From positions 30,997 to 94,996 of the forward strand of contig NZ_BMHE01000004.1 in the NCBI RefSeq assembly GCF_014640555.1: a DNA stretch of 64,000 bases, written 5' to 3'. Made by a program: the position numbers and the translations under genes. The notes below the pieces were generated by a model. The model did no database searches. It saw only the letters and a program-made list of their open reading frames with translations, and was not told the origin of the DNA. Shown here in pieces: positions 7,843-16,906 of the stretch. Every line of letters starts with the position of its first letter. Position 1 is the first letter of the stretch. The stretch comes from Paenibacillus marchantiophytorum (GTDB taxonomy: Bacteria > Bacillota > Bacilli > Paenibacillales > NBRC-103111).

Positions 7843-9180
7843 ATGACTAAGCAGCTAAAAAAAGAGCAATCCGCCACGTTGACATGGTGGCAGTTATCCT
7901 TGCTGGGCGTCGCATGCACGATTGGCACCGGTTTTTTCCTCGGCTCAGGGATCGGTATTCAAATGGCCGGCGGTTCCGTCCTTTTCATGTTTATACTCGC
8001 GGCAATAGGCACTTATATCGTCTATGATGTTTTGGCTCAAATGACACAATCCGATCCCCAGCAAGGCTCCTTTGAAACCTACGCCAAAAAGGCATATGGA
8101 CGCTGGGCAGGCTTTACAAATGGATGGGTGTACTGGAGTTCTGAACTCTTATTGATGGGGAGTCAATTAACCGCTTTATCCTTATTCACCCGCTTCTGGT
8201 TTCCGGGGATTCCGATGTGGGTATTCGCCTGTCTATATGCAGTCCTTGGATTAGGCGTTATTCTGGCTGGCAATCAAGTCTTCGAACGGACTGAACGCAT
8301 TTTTGCCTGGATCAAAGTTTCGGCAATCGTGATGTTTCTCTTGATAGCAGGTGCCGCACTCCTCGGATATATCTCAGGCAACGGCCATAAGCCGCATTTC
8401 CCCATGACCAAAGAGACCTTTCTGCCTTCTGGGCTGCTCGGGTCCTGGTCTTCGCTTATTTATGCTTTTTATGCTTTTGGCGGTATTGAAATTCTTGGAC
8501 TTATGGCGGCCAGACTTCGGAAGCCGGAAGACGCGCCCAAAGCAGGAAATATCATGCTTCTGCTGTTGACCATCCTATATATCGCCTCGCTAGTCCTCGT
8601 GCTTACGCTGCTGCCGCTAGCTGCTTTGCAAGGAAAAGTGAGCCCTTTTCAGGTAGCTTTGAGCGCGTACCAGCTTCCCTTCGTCCCACATGCCTTTAAT
8701 GCTATTCTAATCATAGCGGGATTCTCTACGATGGTAGCTTCTTTGTTCGCGGTTACGACGATTCTCTTCACCATGGCTCAAGATCATGATGCGCCTGCGA
8801 TATTCGCCAAACAGACGCAAGGCAAGAGAAAGATGCCGCTTCCTGCCATCGGTTTTACAACCGGAGGTCTCGCATCCGCGGTTGTTATGGCGCTGTTGTT
8901 GCCCGAACAACTATACGCTTACATTACAACGGCTGCCGGCATCATGCTGCTATTGAATTGGTTATTTATCCTGCTTTCTTCAGGTCGCTTACTCCCGCTG
9001 AACGCATGGGGGAAAATCAAGCGATACTTGGGTATTGCGCTTATTCTCGCGGCCATCAGCGGCACTTTATTTCATCCCACCAGCCGTCCGGGTTTCTGGA
9101 TCAGTCTCCTGTTAACGGCCGTCATTAGTTTAACTGCTATCGGAATGAGCTTTACATGGAAAAAGAAGGTTCGCGTCTAA
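7843..9180 (+). CDS. APC-family amino acid permease
   Basis: A 12-helix amino-acid/proton symporter of the APC superfamily (AnsP/GabP-like). The first helix has the family pattern GVACTIGTGFFLGSG, where the broken helix binds the substrate backbone, and the EAA-like loop QGSFETYAKKAYG follows. About 445 residues is normal for the family. ATG at 7843 has GGGGAG six bases upstream; the ATG at 7831 overlaps that site. It is convergent with lysE, and the two genes overlap by four bases at their ends. The substrate cannot be told from sequence; the aldolase next door makes hydroxy amino acids a reasonable guess. Confidence 0.88.
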   Translation: MTKQLKKEQSATLTWWQLSLLGVACTIGTGFFLGSGIGIQMAGGSVLFMFILAAIGTYIVYDVLAQMTQSDPQQGSFETYAKKAYGRWAGFTNGWVYWSSELLLMGSQLTALSLFTRFWFPGIPMWVFACLYAVLGLGVILAGNQVFERTERIFAWIKVSAIVMFLLIAGAALLGYISGNGHKPHFPMTKETFLPSGLLGSWSSLIYAFYAFGGIEILGLMAARLRKPEDAPKAGNIMLLLLTILYIASLVLVLTLLPLAALQGKVSPFQVALSAYQLPFVPHAFNAILIIAGFSTMVASLFAVTTILFTMAQDHDAPAIFAKQTQGKRKMPLPAIGFTTGGLASAVVMALLLPEQLYAYITTAAGIMLLLNWLFILLSSGRLLPLNAWGKIKRYLGIALILAAISGTLFHPTSRPGFWISLLLTAVISLTAIGMSFTWKKKVRV

Positions 9181-9812
9181 CCGACCAACGCATGAACAGC
9201 CTTGAAACCAAAGTGCAAGCCAAAACCGATCAAGGATAATCCCGAGACGACGGATATGACGGAAAGTGAACGCGGCGTGAGAAATCTTTTGAACGTACTG
9301 GCTAATGACGCCATAAAAATATCCCACAATACAATGCCCACGAACAACATCCCCGTGTATAACAGCACGTGATTTCTATCAAAAACCGCTATCGTTTCAG
9401 CTAAAACAGACCCATAGATGCCTACCCAGAAGAGAATCGACAGAGGGCTAGTAATCGACATGAGGAAACCGGAAAGGAACGATTTGGTCATCGTTTCTTC
9501 CGACTGACTCCCATTTCCCTGCAGCTTGCCAGCGCTCATCAAACTTTCAATGCCCGAGTAGAGTAAGATGAAGGCCCCGAATATCCAGAGAAATGTTTTC
9601 ATGAAGGGTGTCGTCAGAAAATGGACAAGTCCGAAGTAGATGAGGACGATAAGCACTACGTCAGCCAGCATACCCCCGATTCCCACCATCCAGGCATGAA
9701 GAAAGCCTCGTTTGATGCCTCTATCCAGCATCGCAGCATTAATAGGGCCGATCGGCGCTGAAAGCGAAATCCCCAACAACAAAAAACTAAGCATCGTTTG
9801 CAATCCAATCAC
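9177..9812 (-). CDS. LysE/RhtB-family amino acid exporter
   Basis: A 211-residue integral membrane protein with about six helices. The first helix carries SLSAPIGPINAAMLDRGIKRG, matching the LysE/RhtB signature (A-P-G-P at the first helix end). The family exports lysine, threonine or homoserine and related metabolites. The start is taken as GTG at 9812; ATG at 9794 is an alternative, and neither has a strong ribosome binding site. The 3' end overlaps the permease by four bases. A MerR/TipA-type gene is divergent. Confidence 0.82.
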   Translation of the reverse strand: MIGLQTMLSFLLLGISLSAPIGPINAAMLDRGIKRGFLHAWMVGIGGMLADVVLIVLIYFGLVHFLTTPFMKTFLWIFGAFILLYSGIESLMSAGKLQGNGSQSEETMTKSFLSGFLMSITSPLSILFWVGIYGSVLAETIAVFDRNHVLLYTGMLFVGIVLWDIFMASLASTFKRFLTPRSLSVISVVSGLSLIGFGLHFGFKAVHALVG

Positions 9813-9939
9813 CCATTCATCAGTTGATACGTACAGGCCCAGGCTTGTATCATCCTATTCAATGGTACTGGATTGTATTACCATTAAATTTTAAAAAAGT
9901 ACTAGAACGCTTCGTTACTATGATGAAATTGAGCTTCTT

Positions 9940-10623
9940 ATGCCGGCAAGAATCAACTCATCAGGGTACCGAATCTATGGTCAGGGCGAGGTCGACAGAC
10001 TGCAGCAGATTCTTTTTTACAGAGAATTAGGCGTTAGTCTGGAAAGTATTAAGGAAATCATCTCAGCCCCCTCCTTCAGCGGAGCCAGTGCGCTTAAAGA
10101 ACATCATCAACAACTCCTCGACAAAAGAAACCAATTAAATACTTTGATTGCGAATGTGGAGAAAACCATTGCGCGTTCCGAAGGGAGAATAACGATGACG
10201 GATACAGAGAAATTCGAAGGCTTTAAACAGAACATGATCCAGGAAAATGAACAGAAATATGGCCAAGAACTCCGTGAGAAATATGGGGATGGAACCATCC
10301 ATACATCCAACCAAAAAGTCAAAAACATGACACAGGAACAACATGAAGAACTCACCCGATTGACAGGCGAAGTGACGTCCACCTTGGCAGAAGCGTTCCA
10401 AACCGGTGATCCTTCCGGTATACTAGCCCAGAAAGCGGCTCATTTGCATCGAACGTGGTTGTCCTATTACTGGAGCGAATACACCAAGGAAGCTCATGCC
10501 GGCGTTGCTCAAATGTATGTAGACGACGAACGGTTCAAAGCATACTATGATGAAAAGCAGCCTGGCACGGCTGAATTTCTGAGAGATGCGATTCATATCT
10601 ATGCTGGTATCAAATCTCCTTGA
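9940..10623 (+). CDS. MerR/TipA-like regulator, N-terminally truncated (possible pseudogene)
   Basis: The C-terminal part is a TipAS antibiotic-recognition domain (from FEGFKQNMIQENEQKYG to the end, with HRTWLSYYW), joined by a coiled-coil linker to a MerR-type wing (INSSGYRIYGQGEVDRLQQI). The ATG at 9940 is the first start in frame, but homology clearly continues upstream as STRTLRYYDEIELL. That extension runs into an in-frame TAA at 9892-9894, and beyond it ATG 9862 opens only a ten-codon frame. The first recognition helix of the DNA-binding domain is therefore missing or damaged, and no good ribosome binding site precedes 9940. If made, the protein resembles the short TipAS form, which binds drug but not DNA. 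Confidence 0.75.
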   Translation: MPARINSSGYRIYGQGEVDRLQQILFYRELGVSLESIKEIISAPSFSGASALKEHHQQLLDKRNQLNTLIANVEKTIARSEGRITMTDTEKFEGFKQNMIQENEQKYGQELREKYGDGTIHTSNQKVKNMTQEQHEELTRLTGEVTSTLAEAFQTGDPSGILAQKAAHLHRTWLSYYWSEYTKEAHAGVAQMYVDDERFKAYYDEKQPGTAEFLRDAIHIYAGIKSP

Positions 10624-10633
10624 TGCTACTATA

Positions 10634-10688
10634 TGAAAAAGAGGTTGTCTCAAAAGTCAATTTAATGACTTAAGGGCAGCCTCTTTTC
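10634..10688. terminator. Bidirectional terminator between tipA-like and MATE genes
   Basis: The outer stem AAAAGAGGTTGTC / GGCAGCCTCTTTT encloses a second hairpin AAGTCA / TGACTT, with T-runs at both ends. It sits between two convergent genes. Confidence 0.8.
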
Positions 10689-10694
10689 TGGAGA

Positions 10695-12074
10695 TTATTC
10701 AGTTAGTGCGATACTGCCCATTGGCTTAACCAGCGATTTACTCTTCCACGCACCGCTTTTCCATCGCAGATACATGATTAAGCCTCTCACCCATTCATCG
10801 ACTGCAAATGCGATCCAGATCCCTAGCAAGCCCATCTCCATGTGAATGCCCAGCCAGTAGGCTAGCGGCACGGCCACGCCCCACATGGATAGCACGCCCA
10901 TGAATACCGGGAATTTGGCGTCTCCTGCCGCCCGCAAGGAATTGATGACGACAAGATTGAACGTTCGGCCAGGCTCCAGCAATACGGAGAGCAGTAAAAT
11001 GGTTGAACCCATTGCGATAATATCCGGATTATCCGTGAATAAGCCCAAGATGCTTTTGCGGAAAATAGCGGCAATCCCGACAACGGCAAAAGTCACAACA
11101 AACGTAATGCGCAAGCTTTTTAACAGTCTATGATAAGCAGCTTTATACTCTCCGGCGCCTACCATGTGGCCAATGATGATCTCGGTTCCCATTCCGATAG
11201 CCATTCCCAGCGCCATGAAATAATTCGTTACGTTCATAACATAGACGTGCGTGCTTAGTGCCACCTGACCAATAATATTCACAAAACTGACGATCATCAA
11301 ATACTGCGACTGCCAGGACAGATGTTCCCCAGCAGAAGGCAGGCCGATGCTTAATATCTGCTTCACGATTCTGCGATCGAAAGTGATGTAATCTTGGAGA
11401 CGAATCCGTACTGGAATACGACGATACAGGATCATGATTAGGACGATAAGTCCTAACAATCTACTGACGATCGTTGACACTGCGGCGCCGGTTACTCCCC
11501 ATTCCGGGAATCCCAGATTACCGAAGATCAGCAGGCTGTTGCCTGCAATATGGATGATATTTACGCCAAGCGTCACATACATCACGTCTCGCGTCTGACC
11601 GTTCGAGCGAAGGACAGAGGAGATCGCGTACGATAAAGCCTCCACCCAAATAAAAGCGCCAATAAGACTTAAATATTTCTTCGCAATGGCTACTTGACCT
11701 GGATCCAAATTCATTAGACGCATTAAGGGTTCGCCAAAAAGGACTAACGCCATACTGACGATGAGGCCAAAAATTAAATTGATCGTAATCGCCAGCGCTG
11801 AAATTCGACTTGCCTCTTTCGGTCGGCCTGCCCCCAAATTCTGAGCCACGGCGACACTTGTTCCGATGCCAACGAAACCAAACATCAAAATGCAAAATAC
11901 AATAATTTCATTCGCTAAGCCAACCGCGCCGGTTACTTGATCGGATATTCGACTTAGCATAAATACATCGGCCGTCCCGAGCATCATCCGCAGTACGGAA
12001 TCAATGAAGATCGGCCATGTAACCGCGAACAGACTAAGCTTTTTCCAAGATGCCACTGTTTCTGTGTGTGTCAC
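10695..12074 (-). CDS. MATE-family efflux transporter
   Basis: A 459-residue, 12-helix MATE transporter (MatE domain twice), which exports cationic drugs or metabolites with Na+ or H+. The N-terminal half has WPIFIDSVLRMMLGTADVFM, typical of the NorM/DinF-like entry, and the second half repeats the pattern (GLPSAGEHLSWQSQYLMI). The GTG at 12074 follows AAGGAG by eight bases. It is monocistronic, with a shared terminator downstream. No regulator is directly linked except the damaged MerR gene on the other side. Confidence 0.88.
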   Translation of the reverse strand: MTHTETVASWKKLSLFAVTWPIFIDSVLRMMLGTADVFMLSRISDQVTGAVGLANEIIVFCILMFGFVGIGTSVAVAQNLGAGRPKEASRISALAITINLIFGLIVSMALVLFGEPLMRLMNLDPGQVAIAKKYLSLIGAFIWVEALSYAISSVLRSNGQTRDVMYVTLGVNIIHIAGNSLLIFGNLGFPEWGVTGAAVSTIVSRLLGLIVLIMILYRRIPVRIRLQDYITFDRRIVKQILSIGLPSAGEHLSWQSQYLMIVSFVNIIGQVALSTHVYVMNVTNYFMALGMAIGMGTEIIIGHMVGAGEYKAAYHRLLKSLRITFVVTFAVVGIAAIFRKSILGLFTDNPDIIAMGSTILLLSVLLEPGRTFNLVVINSLRAAGDAKFPVFMGVLSMWGVAVPLAYWLGIHMEMGLLGIWIAFAVDEWVRGLIMYLRWKSGAWKSKSLVKPMGSIALTE

Positions 12075-12175
12075 TTCGTATGCTCCTTACCCTCAATTCA
12101 AATGCCTTTAGTTTAGGATACGTAAGCGATTTCAGTCAAATGCTACTAATATCCATCGATCGTGCTCAAGCCAAA

Positions 12176-12213
12176 AGCCTCCAACCCCATATCGCATATG
12201 GTTTTGGAGGCTC
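12176..12213 (-). terminator. Terminator downstream of the Gfo/Idh gene
   Basis: AGCCTCCAA and TTGGAGGCT pair with an inner CCATAT/ATATGG stem. On the minus strand the hairpin is followed by TTTTGG. Confidence 0.7.
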
Positions 12214-12225
12214 GTTACTTTTAAA

Positions 12226-13248
12226 TTATTTAACTTGAACCCATGCGCCGCGGCTATCTGCTGAGGCAATTTCTGCTACTGCAATTTCAATGCTATCCTT
12301 AGTGCTGACAGCCGTAGCCGCTGGAATACGCTCACCGCGAAGCAATGTTCCAACAAAATATTTAATTTCCTCGTAGTAGCCCATTTCAGCTGAGATCTCA
12401 GGCTCAAAACCTGCGCCTTCATTGACATTCACTTTCAAGCCATTTCCTTGGAAAATGATATTGCCTTTATCGAAATTCACACGGAACTGCATGTCGAAGC
12501 CATAGTCGCCTTCCAGTGTCCAGTCCGCTTGCGCATTAATGACTTTGCCATCTTCGTACAGGTAGTTGGTGGATACAACATCGTACCCGCTGCCAGGCAC
12601 AACATTCCTTGCCAAACAGGAGACGGATTCCGGCTTCCCGAACAACCAATTGATCGTATCAATGTCATGAACGTGCATATCGAGCAGAGCGCCGCCACTC
12701 TTGTCCTTATCGATCAGCCACGGTCCCCAAGTTGGAGTAGCCCCACCGCGGTAGAAATAGCCGGATAGCACTTTGCCATATGTCTGTTCTTCCACAGCTT
12801 GCTTGAGATACACGTAGGCAGGCCAGTATCGCAAACACTGCCCAATTAACAACTGCTTCTCATTCGCTTCCGCTGCCTGAATCATTTCCTGACACTCTTC
12901 TGCGTTCAGCGCCATCGGCTTTTCACACAGGACATGGACCCCCGCATTCAAGCATTGAATGGATATTTCTTTGTGCAAATAGGTGGGCAGTGTAATGCTT
13001 ACACAGTCCAACTGCTCATTTGCCAACATCTCAGTTACACTCGTATATTTATGAAATTGATCGAAATCAATGCTTGATCCCGTTGTCTCAATATTGCCGC
13101 CAGACCCTTGACCCGCAAGCTTATTGGCATCAATATCACATAAAGCGACTAGCTTGATCGCAACGCCTTCCGCTTCCAATCGAATATAATTCTCAATATG
13201 GGTACGTCCCATGAAACCGACTCCGATTAATCCTACTTTCAGCATCAT
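12226..13248 (-). CDS. Gfo/Idh/MocA-family NAD(P)-dependent oxidoreductase
   Basis: The N-terminal Rossmann fold has GLIGVGFMGRTH as the dinucleotide-binding loop, and CEKPMA is the conserved EKP motif whose Lys is catalytic. The C-terminal Gfo/Idh/MocA domain follows (340 residues in total, normal). It oxidises or reduces a sugar or inositol-type substrate, which is not identified. ATG at 13248 follows GGGAGGAAG, and its first bases overlap the stop of the upstream epimerase gene (ATGA), so the two are translationally coupled. Regulation is probably by the divergent AraC protein. Confidence 0.87.
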   Translation of the reverse strand: MMLKVGLIGVGFMGRTHIENYIRLEAEGVAIKLVALCDIDANKLAGQGSGGNIETTGSSIDFDQFHKYTSVTEMLANEQLDCVSITLPTYLHKEISIQCLNAGVHVLCEKPMALNAEECQEMIQAAEANEKQLLIGQCLRYWPAYVYLKQAVEEQTYGKVLSGYFYRGGATPTWGPWLIDKDKSGGALLDMHVHDIDTINWLFGKPESVSCLARNVVPGSGYDVVSTNYLYEDGKVINAQADWTLEGDYGFDMQFRVNFDKGNIIFQGNGLKVNVNEGAGFEPEISAEMGYYEEIKYFVGTLLRGERIPAATAVSTKDSIEIAVAEIASADSRGAWVQVK

Positions 13249-14090
13249 TTCTTCCTCCCAAGGATTGCATCCATTGCACCAGATGTATTGAAAATAATTT
13301 GCTCACCGTGATGTGTATAACTCGGAATCATCTCGGCAATCACATAATCGTTATAGCCAATGGCTTCAAGAGCTTTGACAACTTCCGGATAATTAACATC
13401 GCCCGCCAGCAAATCTACGAAACCATGCAGCCCGCCCGCGGCGCGGCGATAATCTTTGAAATGAACTTTCTTGATCCGTTTATTCAAAATGGCAATCCAA
13501 TGCTCCGGGTAACCCGCATACAAGACATTCCCCACATCGAAGTATGCGCCTACAAAAGGCGAATTGATTTTATCAATAAAGTCTCTCATTTCCAGAGGCG
13601 ACAATAAAAATTTGTTCCACACATTCTCTATACCAATGGAGACGTTGCGCGCCTCGGCTTCAGCTGCAAGCTCTTGGAACGCTTCCAGCGCATAATCATA
13701 AGCTTGATCATAGGGAACAACTTCGGCACCTGGAATGAAATCAACCCCAACGGCTCCAGGCACGACCAGAATCGTATTCACACCCAGGATAGAAGCAAAC
13801 TCGAGCTGCTTTTTGACGATGCTTTTGGCTTTCTCACGCGTTTGAGGTTGTCCGCTTGTTAAGGAATAATCCCAATATAAACCACTTGCCAAGCTGCTGA
13901 TTTCGATGCCTGTCTCTTGGGCAAACGCAAGGTAACCTTGGATTTCTTCTGCGCTGCTTTCCAGACTTAATTCTCCAGTCTCGCTTAAAGCAAGCTCAAT
14001 CCCATCAAATCCTGCTTCCTTCGCTAGCGTGATCGCTTGTTTCACCGTTAGTGAACTCGGAAATGACCACATATTGATTCCTTTTTTCAT
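13245..14090 (-). CDS. Sugar phosphate isomerase/epimerase (AP endonuclease 2-like TIM barrel)
   Basis: A 281-residue TIM-barrel protein of the xylose-isomerase-like group (IolE/IolI/hydroxypyruvate isomerase relatives). Metal-binding residues are seen in GIENVWN, AYFDVGN and VHFKD. ATG at 14090 has GGAGGAGATAACG directly upstream; the frame stays open further upstream but that part has no start with a site. It is coupled to the Gfo/Idh gene by a four-base overlap and divergent to an AraC regulator, so the three probably form a small sugar or cyclitol catabolic unit. Confidence 0.85.
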   Translation of the reverse strand: MKKGINMWSFPSSLTVKQAITLAKEAGFDGIELALSETGELSLESSAEEIQGYLAFAQETGIEISSLASGLYWDYSLTSGQPQTREKAKSIVKKQLEFASILGVNTILVVPGAVGVDFIPGAEVVPYDQAYDYALEAFQELAAEAEARNVSIGIENVWNKFLLSPLEMRDFIDKINSPFVGAYFDVGNVLYAGYPEHWIAILNKRIKKVHFKDYRRAAGGLHGFVDLLAGDVNYPEVVKALEAIGYNDYVIAEMIPSYTHHGEQIIFNTSGAMDAILGRKK

Positions 14091-14236
14091 CGTTATCTCC
14101 TCCGTCTCTCTCTTCATTATAGGAGAGCCGGGACGGAGAAGATTTATCCAAAAAGCCGTTTTATTTGTACTTTCCAAAAATGAGTATGATAAAATGAGGC
14201 TGTATCCATTTACAAGAGGTAGAAAGGACGAACAGC

Positions 14237-15130
14237 ATGGAATTTCCAAGGATGCAGCTTCAAGAGCTTGTAACCATACAGAACCTGATTTCTTTTCATT
14301 ATTTCGAATATGCCAAGGGTTACGTCTTCGAGGGAGAACAGCATGACTTCTGGGAGTTTCTTTATGTCGATAAAGGTGAAGTCGAGGTGCGAGCGGATGA
14401 TCATCTTCACACGCTTCGTCAAGGGAACATTATTTTTCATAAACCCGAGGAATTCCATACAGTCAATGTGAAACACGAACATAAACCGCCGAATCTGATT
14501 GTCATTTGTTTCGACTGTTCATCCGCCGCCATGTCCCATTTCGAGAATCGCATTATGTCACTCGGCGACAAGGAGCGGAATATGCTGTCCCTGATCATCC
14601 AGGAAGGATTTCAGGCCTTTCTCCCGCCGTTTGACCAGCCTGCCGTTCATGTGCTCCAAAGAAATCCGTCGGCGCCCTTTGGCTCCGAACAAGTCATTAA
14701 ATCCAGTCTGGAACTGCTTCTCATTACGTTAATTCGCAATCAAGGCCAATCTTGTGTTCCCGAAACCGTGAAGCAATCCTCTGTGCAAAAAGAAAAAGCT
14801 GAACAACGAATTGTTCAGCAAATTGTTACCTATATGCAGGCGAATCTCTCTCAATCCTTCACCCTGGATCATCTATGTCAAACATTTCATCTGGGTAAAA
14901 GTCGCTTGAAAGAACTCTTCCAATCCCAATTGCAAACCGGGGTCATGGAAACTTTCAAGTCGCTCAAAATCGAACAAGCTAAATCACTCATTCGTGAAGA
15001 ATCCTATAATTTCACTGAGATTTCGACGATGCTCGGCTATACAAGCATTCACTATTTCTCGCGAGATTTCAAGAAAACGGTTGGCATGTCACCATCGGAT
15101 TATGCCAAGTCCGTGAAAGCCCGTGTGTAA
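14237..15130 (+). CDS. AraC-family transcriptional regulator
   Basis: A 297-residue activator with an N-terminal cupin sensing domain (from FHYFEYAKGYVFEGEQHDFWEF; HKPEEFHTV contains the second cupin motif) and a C-terminal pair of HTH motifs (about 205-292). These end in EISTMLGYTSIHYFSRDFKK and GMSPSDYAKS, the classical AraC signature. ATG at 14237 follows AGAAAGGA. It is divergent from the epimerase/oxidoreductase pair, its likely target, with a sugar as the likely inducer. Its stop codon is directly adjacent to the stop of the convergent secreted-protein gene. Confidence 0.88.
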   Translation: MEFPRMQLQELVTIQNLISFHYFEYAKGYVFEGEQHDFWEFLYVDKGEVEVRADDHLHTLRQGNIIFHKPEEFHTVNVKHEHKPPNLIVICFDCSSAAMSHFENRIMSLGDKERNMLSLIIQEGFQAFLPPFDQPAVHVLQRNPSAPFGSEQVIKSSLELLLITLIRNQGQSCVPETVKQSSVQKEKAEQRIVQQIVTYMQANLSQSFTLDHLCQTFHLGKSRLKELFQSQLQTGVMETFKSLKIEQAKSLIREESYNFTEISTMLGYTSIHYFSRDFKKTVGMSPSDYAKSVKARV

Positions 15131-16849
15131 TTATCCTTTAATTACTTTCACCAGACGCTTCGCTGTCCCATTTTGCGTTTCGATCGTTTCATAAACGTTC
15201 ACTGTGAACGGGTAGCTGAATTGATCCGTCGTGATGTTCGATGCATCCAGCGTTTGCTTGCCGCTGATTAATTTGTTAACGCCAGTGAACGTGGCATCCT
15301 TCGAGCCAACAACTCGTCCCGCACTATCCACGATTTCAAATCTTAATTTGGAGAAATTGTTATCAACAACAACATTTTCTTTCTGCGTAATCCCTAAATC
15401 AAGTCTGAACTTGTACGTATATGTTAATTGCGCCGTAGTTTGCGTCGACACTGAAACATCATTGAATACTAAATCGAACGGATACATGGAAATCGTGGAC
15501 TCCGTTCCTTCTTTCTGAATATCCGTTTGCAGAGCAGCAATCGTTGTCGTGTAAGGTGCCGCGGCAGCAGCATCAAGCAGCTTCAACGTGAAGCTCGTGC
15601 CCTCTTCGGACTGTGGAACAATATAGGAGTAGCTAACCACATAGCTAAGTCCTGGGTTCAACATCGGTGTCACATTCGCTTGGCGAGCACCTTGGTACGT
15701 AACGCCTTGCGAGCTGACCAAATCGGATTGGAATGTCGGCATCGCCGTCGGTGTTGAACTTGTGTTCGTTAACTTGAATTTCGCGACCGCGGTTTGGTAG
15801 CCCTCGCCTGGATTCTCATGAAGATGAAGTTCAACGAGCGAGACTTCCGTTTTCTTGTCAACCACGTTGGTTAAGCTATCGAACGAAATCGGTTTTCCGA
15901 TCGTGTATGGCACAGTACCAGCGTTCACTTGCTCAGCTTTGGGCCATGTGATCGCTAGCTTGCCCGTTGCTACTTCTGCTGCTTGACCGCCGCCTTTAGG
16001 CACGAAGGAGTCCGTGGACAGCACGAGCAAGTTCGACAATGTCACGCCATTTTCAACTGGAATCGCATAATGGATGTATTTCTTTTCTCCTGCTTCCAAG
16101 GAGATTGATTCTGCTTCAGCACGTTTGCCTTCATAGTTCTTCTGTTCGGACTGAGCATCCACCCGGAATGCGGGGATCGTTTCACGTCCTGCACCGGGAT
16201 TGCTCGCCAAGACCGTAACAACGGTTACGCGGCCTGTCGCTGTGTTCTGCATGGAAGCTTCAACTGGCGTGTACGTCAAGCCCGAATTCACACCAGGAAG
16301 TGTGAATGTCTGGCCCCAGGTCAAGCTGCCCAGATTAAGCAGAGCGGCTGATCCCGTACCGCCATACCAGACGGAATTCGTCGGCATAGTCAGCAACGTA
16401 GTCTCCACTTTCGGATAGGAGTAGACGTCCACGTTCACGAAGGAAAGCTGGGCAATCTGCCCGATCTCTTTGCTGTCAATTGCACTCAAATAGACGAGCT
16501 CGCCAATTTCTTTGGGCTGCAAAGATTCTTTGTTGCTCGCGCTTGATTTCAGCGTATATGATACACCGCTTGTGGTTTGTACGCGAAGCTCGTGCTCTGG
16601 CACACGGTTCTGTGTAGCTCCCCCATTATATAATCGAACCGTCACCGCAAGCTGAGAGCCCGTCGCCGTAGGCGTCACACTGACATTTTTGATCGCTGCG
16701 CGAATATCAGCCGTCAATCCGTAATTTACTGTTGGCGCTGCATTCACAGGTGTTGAAGTATCAGCCGCCCATGCGGTCATACCGCCTTGCACTAGCATAG
16801 TACCCAGTACGATAGCCGTAAGGCTTGTTTTCCATGGATTCTTTTTCAT
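15131..16849 (-). CDS. Secreted protein of unknown function, linked to the RND pump
   Basis: The 572-residue protein has a signal peptide (MKKNPWKTSL..., cleavage near AWA-AD at about 28-29) and a beta-rich body. Repeating units each have the pattern of a polar beta-sandwich (AVTVRLYNGG, VTVVTVLASNPG, AVAKFKLTNTS), that is, three or four related Ig/CARDB-like domains. No catalytic motif is recognised. ATG at 16849 follows AAGGAG. It lies 57 bases after the adaptor lipoprotein gene in the same direction and is probably cotranscribed with the pump. It may be an extracellular partner of the pump; this is inference from position only. Confidence 0.75.
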   Translation of the reverse strand: MKKNPWKTSLTAIVLGTMLVQGGMTAWAADTSTPVNAAPTVNYGLTADIRAAIKNVSVTPTATGSQLAVTVRLYNGGATQNRVPEHELRVQTTSGVSYTLKSSASNKESLQPKEIGELVYLSAIDSKEIGQIAQLSFVNVDVYSYPKVETTLLTMPTNSVWYGGTGSAALLNLGSLTWGQTFTLPGVNSGLTYTPVEASMQNTATGRVTVVTVLASNPGAGRETIPAFRVDAQSEQKNYEGKRAEAESISLEAGEKKYIHYAIPVENGVTLSNLLVLSTDSFVPKGGGQAAEVATGKLAITWPKAEQVNAGTVPYTIGKPISFDSLTNVVDKKTEVSLVELHLHENPGEGYQTAVAKFKLTNTSSTPTAMPTFQSDLVSSQGVTYQGARQANVTPMLNPGLSYVVSYSYIVPQSEEGTSFTLKLLDAAAAAPYTTTIAALQTDIQKEGTESTISMYPFDLVFNDVSVSTQTTAQLTYTYKFRLDLGITQKENVVVDNNFSKLRFEIVDSAGRVVGSKDATFTGVNKLISGKQTLDASNITTDQFSYPFTVNVYETIETQNGTAKRLVKVIKG

Positions 16850-16906
16850 TTAGAATTCTCCTTCTTGTAAAATGTTCATCGATGTCTGATTTAGGGATCT
16901 AGTTAT

